From contig JAAAJB010000842.1 in NCBI GenBank assembly GCA_016098155.1, forward strand, positions 1-10,949: a stretch of 10,949 nucleotides of DNA. The letters run 5' to 3'. This document shows, piece by piece, positions 1 through 7,412 of this stretch (position 1 is its first letter; each line of letters opens with the position of its first letter). Source of the stretch: Actinomortierella ambigua. Taxonomy: Eukaryota > Mortierellomycota > Mortierellomycetes > Mortierellales > Mortierellaceae. The position numbers and the translations under genes are program-made. The notes beneath the pieces were generated by a model. That model worked only from the letters and a program-made list of their open reading frames with translations, ran no database searches and was not told the origin of the DNA.

Positions 1-60
1 CACACACACACACACACACACATACACCCACATACACCCACACCCACACCCACACACAGG
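1..60. repeat. CA-dinucleotide microsatellite, interrupted
   Basis: Pure CA runs for about 21 bases. It is followed by degenerate CATACACCCA and CACCCA units up to about position 58. It is a simple sequence repeat cut by the window edge, so its real length is unknown. Confidence 0.95.
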
Positions 61-291
61 CAGGTAGGCAGCAGGAGTGAGAGACAACAATAGCTCCTGC
101 CGAAGGAGGATGAACCAGATCCATGAAAAGAGTGTCGGGATTCTCCTTTTTGTTGTTTGCAACACCCGCTTCTTCACAGCTCGCAGTCGTTGGGCCACCT
201 CCACATCTTCTTGTCCTACATATTGTTGCCGCATATGAAACTGGCGTCCCTTTCGCTGCAAAATAAAAGGAGGCTGCTCTGCTTGGCCATC
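1..291 (-). other. Possible exon of an unrecognised minus-strand gene (partial)
   Basis: On the minus strand a frame stays open from the codon after a TAA at 294-292 to the window edge, 97 codons, with no clear start ATG. The part at about 288-150 reads like real protein: mixed, Gln/Arg/Glu-rich, with a segment RQFHMRQQYVGQEDVEV and then a basic stretch RLRAVKKR. Further left it becomes hydrophobic and then runs into the CA repeat, so an intron donor probably lies in between; I see none that is convincing. A second minus-strand frame is also open over the same bases and looks protein-like around 165-80. No family recognised. It may be one or more exons of a gene continuing left, or chance open frames. 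Confidence 0.2.
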
Positions 292-638
292 TTAGCAGCC
301 GCAAACAGACGGTCTGTAGTGAGGGGAAAAATAACGTACAATGTACATGAATTGCACACCTTTATTCAAAGGTTCACGCGTGCGTGTCTACCTACGCAAT
401 GAAAGTATGTCGGGGGGTGAAACCAAACTATCGCGTTCCTTCCTCCGCGCGCCATTCGCTCCTCGTTATTGTCATGGCGGCGCTAGCGACCAATGACTTT
501 GAAGTAGGGGGGAGGATGTGAACCAAGTTGTTACCCGTGCACCCGAAATCCATCCCTCACTCAAGCTAACGAAAACGAGGGGAACAGTCAACATTCCAGT
601 GCCGTGGCTGCAAAAGAAGAGCACTAGCACAAACAACC
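292..638. other. Region without a supported gene
   Basis: I see no convincing gene here. It holds an AT-rich patch near 331-365 and acceptor-like signals on the minus strand at about 305-311 (CACTACAG) and 607-621 (a pyrimidine run ending in GCAG). It could be a promoter between divergent genes or an intron of a minus-strand gene. Confidence 0.3.
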
Positions 639-1100
639 ATGGTTGAGCATGTAGCACCCACCCGGATTAATGAGTCGTTGGACAAAATGCCGCTGACTGC
701 CGCTGGCTATAGGACGCCATTCAACAACCTCAATGACAATTTCCACAGGATTGAACTGTGGCTGACTTGTCCAGCTATTAACGATGGACTACAGAGGTTG
801 GCTGCGTGGGCCTCGCGCTTTCTCCTCTGCGACAAGGCCATCTGCCTTGCAGTGGACAGCAGCAGCAGCACGAAAGGCGAAGAAAATCCCGCGAAGGAGG
901 AGGAGGGAGCTCCAGCAGAAAAAAAAGGGGGGGGGAGGGGGTGGTGGTGTGAATGGGCAAGACAAATTGAAAAAGACAGGAAGAGAACACTGGAGACTAA
1001 ACGTCGCAATCAATGCATGGGCCACACACTGCCATACCCCCCATTCTTCTCTTCCCCATCGCGCCAAGAGGAACAGTGTTGGGGGACGAACAGAGCATGA
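639..1100 (+). other. Possible coding ORF, unrecognised, strand uncertain
   Basis: A 153-codon frame begins at an ATG in a near-ideal context (ACAACCATGG). Its first 75 or so residues look like a folded protein, with hydrophobic and Trp-containing stretches (IELWLT, RLAAWASRFLL). After about residue 77 it decays into a CAG repeat, an A7/G10 homopolymer zone and a basic tail that does not look constrained. The exactly antisense frame (about 789-648, minus) is also open for 47 codons and looks equally protein-like, with an acceptor-like CTCTGTAG just before it. Only one of the two can be real. No family recognised. AATAAA at 1457-1462 and AAATAAA near 1551 could serve plus-strand 3' ends. Confidence 0.2.
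864..950. repeat. CAG microsatellite and A/G homopolymer zone
   Basis: A short run of AGC/CAG triplets near 857-870 is followed by A-rich and G-rich homopolymers around 919-945. Such tracts are prone to slippage and make any reading frame crossing them unreliable. Confidence 0.8.
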
Positions 1101-1452
1101 ATCTAGGAGATAATCCTGGCTTTTCTTTTCAAGTGGATGTAAACCAATCACTGGGTTGGTACTTTTGTGTCGTTATATTCATGAGCAAACTGGTGTGGTG
1201 GGGTATAAGCATGTTCATTGTCGCTCAGAATAGGAGTGCTTTTTGTCGTCCCTTCTTCTCTCGTGACCTTGTATTTGAAGAGTCCAATGCAACCCATCCT
1301 GATGCATTTATGACCAGTGCCTCCTCAACGACCTTTTCCGAAATTTCAGGGCGCAAAGTCAAGCAGGGTCAGGAATGAGTTGATACGCAGATGACGAGCC
1401 TTGTATGTAGGAGGACTTGGCGAAGTGGTTGTCGTCGGTTCCTTCGAATGTC
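1101..1452. other. Downstream flank of the dynein light chain gene, no supported gene
   Basis: This stretch lies just past the stop codon of the minus-strand Tctex1 gene and probably contains its 3' UTR. An ATAAA sequence on the minus strand near 1308-1312 could act as a weak poly(A) signal. Minus-strand frames remain open to a TGA at 1359 and look protein-like, but they overlap the reconstructed final exon out of frame and I do not call them. Confidence 0.4.
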
Positions 1453-2429
1453 TCAGTAATAAAAGACGGCGAATGCCACAACCGCACACCACAGTGAGTC
1501 CTAGTAGAATTTATGTGAAATAAGGGAAAGAAGGGATGTCGTCGGAGAGCAAATAAAGGAGAAAAAAAAGAAATAGAAAGAATATTGTGAGAGAATGCAA
1601 CAAAACAAAAAAGAAAGGTGTATGCATTTTCAACTTCGCGAGTAGATGATCTTGTCACTCGTTTGGGGAGGGGGCAAGCAAAACATAGCATATGATGGTA
1701 ACGCGGGTCATCGTCATCCGTAATTCTTGCACCAAATGACGGTATGCTTGTGCTACACTTCCTTTTGGAGGGTAAACCCAAGCACTGCTACAGCCTCATT
1801 GACTTCTTTCCCATGAGCTCTCACTGATCGCATGCTTACGTTGGAGAAGAACGCTTGTGCGTGGCCATCTGATTCTTGATCCCAGTGGCATCTTGCGTCC
1901 ATTCGAGCGCCTTCACCCAGGTTCTCACCCAACACGACATTGACGACGTACTTGTACCGACTCAGCTCCATATCTAATCCGAAGAGCATAAGAAGGCCAA
2001 GAGTTTTGAGTAATGGAATGCGTGTTCTGTAGTCCCCCCCTCCTGACCAATCAGCCGTTCCGCGTCACAATCTCCACGTACCTATCAGCTTTTGCTTGAC
2101 TTGCTTCGATATCGCGCTGGACCATAGCTGGCTATCTTTGGCATGGTATGTCTTATTGGCAAGCGTGTCCTGGAGTATTTGCTGAATGAACTTGGAAGCG
2201 ATCTGGGGTTTGAACCTGGGTGTTTGCATGACGGACAACGACATTGATGAATCGCGAATGATTAGTATGGTCATGGAACGCGTTTCCTGTCTGTCTCGTC
2301 TTACATTCCTGGAAAGCCAAGACATGAATGTTACTTTTCCATAAAGGTAGGCCGTAGGCTGAGCGAGTCGCGGTTGGAGACGACCGCCTCGGAGGCAGTC
2401 GGACTTGCAGGAGTCGCCATGAGTGACAT
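1453..2429 (-). CDS. Tctex1-type dynein light chain (DYNLT2B/TCTEX1D2-like)
   Basis: Non-catalytic light chain that binds dynein intermediate chain and cargo. Spliced model on the minus strand: exons 2429-2335, 2215-2082, 1973-1840, 1500-1453 (411 nt, 136 aa). Introns are 119, 108 and 339 nt. Donors are GTAACA, GTACGT and GTAAGC; acceptors are CCCAG, TTAG and CTAG; intron 1 carries a TACTAATC branch point. Codon phases agree at every junction. The Tctex1 domain fills about residues 26-136: LRPTFMEKFKP, then the helix KFIQQILQDTL, then RYKYVVNVVLGE, GEGARMDARCHWD, and the final strand DSLWCAVVAFAVFYY before TGA. This order and the C-terminal DSL-C-VVAF-x-FYY pattern match the TCTEX1D2 group as I remember it. 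Start chosen at 2429 (A at -3); an ATG three codons later is possible. Without intron 3 the frame would give a different 149-aa product lacking the last strand. It is divergent from the phosphatase gene. Confidence 0.85.
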
Positions 2430-2972
2430 GATTGCAAAAATAAACGTTTGGAGTTGGACGAGTGGTTCAATTTTTTTTTCCTCAATGACGCAGATGCTAA
2501 AAATACAGTCGTGATTGTACACAAGAACAATAAATTGGGTCCTTGGCTACTTTCGACCCTCGCATTTCCTATTCCTCTTACCCTCGGTTGTATGCATCGA
2601 CCAGGACCCTTTGCAGGCCCAACGAGAGAGCTAGACCAACCAGACCCCACAGGCTGCAGCCAACATAAGAGCACAAACCAACTACTCCATTCCCTGGTTT
2701 TCCCCATTGTGCATTGCCTCAACAACTTTTTGTATTCTGACACTCCGCAACCCTTGAAATTTTTGCCGCCCTTTTCCTCTCTCTCTTCTCTCTCCTCTCT
2801 CCTCTCTCTCCTCTCTCTCCTTCACGTCTCTTCTTCCCCTCCCTCCCCTCTCACTCCCACTCTCACTCACTCACCCTCATTCTCTCTCTCTCTCTCCTAA
2901 AAAAAGCTTCTTCCTTTGCACTGGCTTGCCATTCCTACAACTACTCTTTGTCTCATCCTTCAACCTCGACAA
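2430..2972. promoter_or_regulatory. Divergent intergenic (promoter) region
   Basis: About 540 bp separate the start codons of the minus-strand dynein light chain and the plus-strand phosphatase, which are transcribed away from each other. The region must hold both core promoters. No clear TATA box was found. The phosphatase-proximal part is dominated by the CT tract listed separately. Open frames here on either strand are low-complexity and not called. Confidence 0.55.
2771..2898 (+). repeat. CT-rich pyrimidine tract upstream of the phosphatase
   Basis: About 130 nt are almost entirely C and T on the plus strand, ending in a (TC)n run at about 2880-2896. It lies 75 nt before the chosen ATG at 2973. 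CT tracts are common in promoters and 5' leaders of filamentous fungi, often marking transcription start zones. A matching tract precedes the next plus-strand gene. Confidence 0.8.
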
Positions 2973-4498
2973 ATGAAAAACACACTCCCTCGTCCTATTC
3001 CACTCCCGCGACCTGAGCCTAACGGGAAGCGGTGGGAAGCCCACTGTGGTTCCCCAGTGCACTCTGACGACGATGAGCCGCCCGCCCCTGTATCGCGCAA
3101 CTATAAACGGCTCACTTTGCCGTCGTCCAATGGCGCTGCCGCCGCAACAACCAAGCAAGAGCTGCAGCAGATGCAGCATCATTTTTTGCAGCACCGGATG
3201 CAGGATAACTTGGACGATCATCACAAGAACCACAACAAACACAACGTTCTCGATAGCAACAGCAACAGTGACAATAACAGCAATCACCTCAACCAACATA
3301 ACCATCATCGCCTCCAGCGCTCACCACCGTCGCCGCCAATGCTGTCTTACTCCTTTGATACAGAAATGCACGATGAGGGAGAAGACGAATACGACGATCA
3401 GAGCACAATCTTCAGCACTCGGTTCAAGCGTGCATATGAACATAGCCGGGCAAAGAAGTCGAAGAACAGCAGCGGCGCCCTCGATATCAACGGCCGAGCC
3501 AGCCAGGGCTGCTTGACGCTCAGCATCACGCCTCCACCGATGCTGAGCATTTCACCATCGGCTCACCTGAGTATTGACCCGGCGCTTACCAATCTCTCGA
3601 CATCCAACTCGTCGTTGTATGAGAACGGTAGCCTGGCCGGCTACATGTCGCATCCGGACGACGCAGACGATGAGCCCGGTTATGGACAGGCGTTCCTCAA
3701 TAGCGGATCTGGATCGCTGGGCTCGAGCCCCACAAAGTCTGCTAGTGGCTCGCAGACATTTGAACCTGATGGTGTTTCAGCCTCTGGCCCTCCGTCCTCT
3801 TCATCTTCCCAACAGGGATCGACAACACTCCTTTCCCGGAGACCCAGCATGGTTGCACGGACTCACTTGGAAGAAAACATGCTCGCAGAGCGCGAGGTGT
3901 CCATGATTCTGCCCAGCTTTCTATACCTGGGAGGCGAGCTGATCGACGAGTCGCAGATGGACGAGCTCGAGCAGCTGGGCATCCGAAGAGTCCTCAACAT
4001 GGCTGAGAACTGCGACGACGAGTTGGTGCTCCGGCGATGGGGAGGCAAAGGCTATCTCAAAGTCGGCCTACGAGACCATGTTGACCAGGACTTGGGTGAA
4101 AGCCTTCAAGAAGCTATTCGCTTTATTGGTAAGTGGAGTGCACCCTATTTGTCACTTGAGATTTAGGCCAGTCTATTTTTTTCTTGCACTCCCAGGGGTC
4201 AACTCTTTCTAACGTTCCGAATATTTGTCTCTTGGACCCTTTTTCAGCTTCGTCAAAGACCCCCATCTACGTCCATTGCCAGGCTGGCAAGTCTCGCTCG
4301 GTTGCCACAGTTATCGGATACCTCATTCAGGAGTGTCATTGGCCACTCAAAAGGGCCTATGATCATGTCGTTGAGCGTCGCCGCTGCATGTCCCCCAACA
4401 TTGGCTTTGTCTCGCAGCTGATGCAGCTCGAGCGACGAGTTCTAGGCAAAGACAAGGCCGGCGGACTCGTCCAGCTTGAGGACGCAGAGGATGCCTGA
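2973..4498 (+). CDS. Dual-specificity protein phosphatase (MAP kinase phosphatase type)
   Basis: Removes phosphate from Tyr and Ser/Thr, most likely on a MAP kinase. Exons 2973-4128 and 4248-4498 give 468 aa. The 119-nt intron has donor GTAAGT, branch TCTAACG and acceptor TTTCAG in phase 1. The catalytic domain spans about residues 305-455: LPSFLYLGG opening, general-acid Asp368 in the DH pair typical of MKPs, the signature HCQAGKSRS with Cys396 and Arg402, and the closing AYDHVVERRR...SPNIGFVSQLMQLE. The first 300 residues are low-complexity: an RPxP start, a basic-hydrophobic YKRLTLP that resembles a MAPK docking site loosely, a His/Asn/Gln-rich zone, an acidic patch, then Ser/Pro-rich sequence with an RRPS site fitting PKA. 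A TTG-started extension from 2916 exists, but ATG 2973 (A at -3) is preferred. Substrate kinase unknown; a yeast Msg5/Pmp1-like role is inference. Confidence 0.9.
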
Positions 4499-5512
4499 GG
4501 CATCCGCTCAAGAACCAAACCCAATTCGCGATATCGAGTCAGTCGACTCTCTGAACTCCTTCTACTTCAATCTGTAAACTAGCCCTTCGTCCATTTCATG
4601 TACAATAGATTTCCATTTCCACACACACCCATTCGAGTCAATTTTGCATGGGTTACTCTTGCTTACGGAATTCGTACTGGAAAAGAAGGATGTGTTGTTC
4701 CAGTAGGCAACAGACAGTGTGCTGTGGGCAATTCTATGTGTCACGGTGTTGCCAAGATTAAGGAGTTGCTGCTCACAAAGGCAAAAGAGGGATCATCATG
4801 GGAACGACGACACTCCTGTTTTTCTGTCCTCCAATACAATATCGAAGGGTGTGTCCATCGCTCCCCTTTTTTGCTCCTCATAGGAACAAACAAAGGGGTG
4901 GTCGGGCTGGATAGACAAATGTGTGCTAAAGATACTGCTCGGGCCCAAGCCTGGCGCCCGAAGACAGCGGCTGCAGTAATGGCACTTTTGATTTTGCTCC
5001 TCAATTCTGGGAAGCAAGGTGCCAGCACGCACCGTGCAAAGGATGCGGTGCCGCGTGCTCAGCCTTTTATTGTTCCTTCTTTTCCTTCCTTCTTTCCTTT
5101 TTTTCCCCTCCCCTCCAGCTTGTCAGATGGCCCCCATCCCTCTCCCCTTGTCATCTTCTGCTTTCTCCTTCGTCTTGGTCTGTCGTATTCCCCTCACTCC
5201 TCCATCAGTCATTTCGTCGTCCTCTCCTCTTCTCTGCCTTAACGGTGTTACCCGCTGTTGCTTGCCCACCAGCGTGTTCTATGATAGTTCATCCTTCACT
5301 ATTACCTTTTTACCTGCTTTAATATTTTTTTGTTCTCTTGTGTTCACGGTTGGATGCTTTAGTCCAATCTCCACTATGTCCCTTTGGAGAACTTGACGAC
5401 TCTCTCTCTCCGCCTCCCTCATATCCACTGCATCCTAGCAACTCTGTTCATGTGCATTGTTCGACGCTGTTGTTTCGTCTTTCCCCTATCCGCCCCTTTC
5501 TCCCCCTGCTTC

Positions 5513-5548
<36 letters not shown>

Positions 5549-5583
5549 TGCACTTGTACATATCCTATTTATTTTAAGCTAGC
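4499..5583. other. Intergenic region, no supported gene
   Basis: About 1.1 kb between phosphatase stop and SH3-gene start. It should hold the phosphatase 3' UTR and the SH3-gene promoter. A plus-strand open frame (4598-5242) and minus-strand ones near 4741-5032 show no recognisable domain and end in low-complexity pyrimidine sequence. From about 5060 onward the plus strand becomes strongly pyrimidine-rich. No tRNA or other RNA gene recognised. Confidence 0.5.
5482..5546 (+). repeat. CT tract upstream of the SH3 gene
   Basis: Pyrimidine-rich sequence ends in about 31 nt of pure CT repeat (5516-5546), 38 nt before the ATG at 5584. Position and composition resemble the tract before the phosphatase gene, so it may mark the promoter or 5' leader. 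Confidence 0.85.
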
Positions 5584-7356
5584 ATGGTGCCCATTCCCGC
5601 AGTGTTGACGATCGTTGTGGTATGTACAGGCATAGTCGTTACGCTTGTAGCATGGTACATGAAGCGACGGTCGTCATCAGCTGATGAAACTATTTTTCTG
5701 GATACGAGTCATCCACCACTCACGACGCAATCAACACAAGTATCAAAGTTCATGCCCCACAACGGTTGTTTCCAACCTGGCTATGAAGAGCTGCAAGAGC
5801 ACCTGCATCAACAACAACAACAACTTCAGCTTCAGCAGTGCGACGACGACCCATACATGGCATCGCCTTCTACCAGTGAATGGTCCAAAACGGTCTCTCT
5901 CTATTCACTTGTCATCCACCGCCCATGCTTGCCTTCGTACGGTGATGATGACGCTGGAGATGCTCCTCAGCAAGACTCATCCATGTTCGGGTCTCCGGGC
6001 GCTCTGTCGTCGGCATGCACCACTCTTCCCTGGAACAAGAATAGCGATTGTGATGGATCGGATTGCAGACATGGCAAGGATACCCAGAATCTCGACCTCC
6101 AGAAGAACCTCTTGTGGGCCCTCCAGATCGATAAACCGCTTCCACCAACCCCCCAGCAGAAACCATCTATGGATGACCCGCTAAATACAATACGCATGTC
6201 GTATCTATCACATCGTTCAAGCACCAACACGACCCTTTTTCATGAGTTTCAGGCTTCATCAGAAGAATCGCCATGCTCGACTGTCATAATTCAACATCAA
6301 CAGGATCAAGACTTTGGACAGAGGCGCGACAGTGATGTCTTTAGCAGCCAAGGCGATATTATTGTCATGCCTCCGCTTCTACCTACACGACCATCATCAG
6401 TATCCTCCTCCTCATCGTTATCATTTGTTCACCGTGAGCTGTACAGAGTCGTGCATCCGTTCTTTGGACGCCGTCCTGACGAGATGGGGCTATCCCGCGG
6501 ACAGCAGGTGATCCTACAAGTTTCGTTTGAGGACGGGTGGGTTCTTGGCGTCGATGCTCAGAGTGGCATACAGGGCATGTTCCCAAGAGTTTGTATCTCA
6601 CCTTGGACCACAGAAGGCGACGATGGTTGCGGCACTGAAGTAATCCATTTGGAGTTCTCACCTCATCACAAGGACACCACTGACGACGGACACAAGTGGA
6701 ATTGTCTCTCCCATCGTTTGTCGAACCACCACTCTATTCTGCGACAAAACTCACACATACCGGCGGCCCAAGGAGAAATACCCCGGCGGCCAGCATCGCC
6801 CACCTCTTCTTCCATGCACCATCACCACCCTCAATCTGGTATCACGCCCTCCACCTTACAGATGAAAAAGAAGAAGAAGAAGAGGAGGAAGAGGCAACGA
6901 TCCACGAGGCGATTGCGGTTCACATGGACCCAAGTGGTCTCTTGGATCATGCAGACCTCGCCCATCAAGATATTTAAGAACAGTAGGAAGATGGCCCCTT
7001 CATTGCCCTTCCTAACCCAGGCTGGGGTTCATCAGAGGTCTTCAAGACAAGCCAGACGACGGTGTACCCGAAAGAGGCTGACATCTCCCTCGTTACCTTT
7101 ACGATCAAAGGCGCGGAAAAAAAGGTGCGAGGGTCGTTGCTATGGCAAGGAGGCACTTGAGGTCGATGACGGCAGCGATGAATCGTCTGGGAGCTCCAGC
7201 AGTGTACCCATTCCTCGTCGACTGTCCCTTGGTGTGGTCATCCCCGCACGTTCCGTTAGCCTTGGTAGCCCACAGATGGTCGATCCATGTGGGCGCACAG
7301 ACAGCATGCTAGATGATCTAAAAATAGATGCAGGTGACTTGCTGCACGCAACGTGA
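5584..7356 (+). CDS. Single-pass membrane protein with one SH3 domain
   Basis: A 590-codon frame with ATG in good context (AGCATGG). Residues about 5-26 are a hydrophobic segment followed by the basic MKRR, predicting a signal anchor with the bulk in the cytosol. Then come a Gln repeat (about 73-88), a PLPPTP motif and a PPLLPTRP motif (PxxPxR at 264-269). One SH3 domain follows at about 285-340: the ALYDY region is replaced by RVVHPFFGRRPDE, then LSRGQQV, DGWVLGVD and GMFPRVCI. Such domains bind proline-rich partners; no enzymatic role is indicated. TM plus SH3 recalls yeast Fus1, but no orthology is claimed. Oddity: from about 6862 to 7157 the called frame turns Lys/Arg-rich with rare codons, while the frame one base back reads better (acidic run, then GPFIALPNPGWGSS), though broken by TAA 6975 and TAG 6984. 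Frame zero again looks genuine from about 7150 (EVDDGSDESSG) to TGA. An undetected intron or sequencing indel is possible. Confidence 0.8.
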   Translation: MVPIPAVLTIVVVCTGIVVTLVAWYMKRRSSSADETIFLDTSHPPLTTQSTQVSKFMPHNGCFQPGYEELQEHLHQQQQQLQLQQCDDDPYMASPSTSEWSKTVSLYSLVIHRPCLPSYGDDDAGDAPQQDSSMFGSPGALSSACTTLPWNKNSDCDGSDCRHGKDTQNLDLQKNLLWALQIDKPLPPTPQQKPSMDDPLNTIRMSYLSHRSSTNTTLFHEFQASSEESPCSTVIIQHQQDQDFGQRRDSDVFSSQGDIIVMPPLLPTRPSSVSSSSSLSFVHRELYRVVHPFFGRRPDEMGLSRGQQVILQVSFEDGWVLGVDAQSGIQGMFPRVCISPWTTEGDDGCGTEVIHLEFSPHHKDTTDDGHKWNCLSHRLSNHHSILRQNSHIPAAQGEIPRRPASPTSSSMHHHHPQSGITPSTLQMKKKKKKRRKRQRSTRRLRFTWTQVVSWIMQTSPIKIFKNSRKMAPSLPFLTQAGVHQRSSRQARRRCTRKRLTSPSLPLRSKARKKRCEGRCYGKEALEVDDGSDESSGSSSSVPIPRRLSLGVVIPARSVSLGSPQMVDPCGRTDSMLDDLKIDAGDLLHAT

Positions 7357-7412
7357 AAAACAAACTTTTGCCCTCTTTTGGGGGGTCTTCTCTTCCCCAT
7401 TCAATCATTAGC

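Noticed and set aside
1359..1781. 140-codon minus-strand frame with a protein-like end (HSPSFITETFEG, SAYQLIPDPA)
   Set aside because: It overlaps the final Tctex1 exon (1500-1453) out of frame, and its first half is translated poly-pyrimidine intron. The Tctex1 exon matches its family in sequence and phase, so this frame is taken as 3' UTR plus shadow.
1753..1839. Reading Tctex1 exon 3 through to TAG at 1753
   Set aside because: It follows a GTAAGC donor, uses rare codons and lacks the expected last beta strand, which is present after splicing to 1500.
2205..2220. GGGGTTTGAACCTGGG resembling a tRNA B box
   Set aside because: It is the start of Tctex1 exon 2 on the other strand; no A box, acceptor stem or cloverleaf was found around it.
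2153..2900. Long plus and minus frames over the divergent region
   Set aside because: They translate the Tctex1 introns and the CT tract; low complexity and no domain.
4598..5242. 214-codon plus-strand frame after the phosphatase
   Set aside because: No start context, no recognisable domain, and the last third is translated pyrimidine tract.
6593..6861. Introns that would join the SH3 frame to the alternative frame
   Set aside because: Pairs with the right phase need weak donors (GTTTGT, GTTGCG, GTATCT inside the SH3 domain); none is convincing by eye, though RNA data could overturn this.
6862..7157. Programmed ribosomal frameshifting in the SH3 gene
   Set aside because: The alternative frame is broken by two stops and would need two shifts plus read-through; compensated mutation, an intron or assembly error is simpler.
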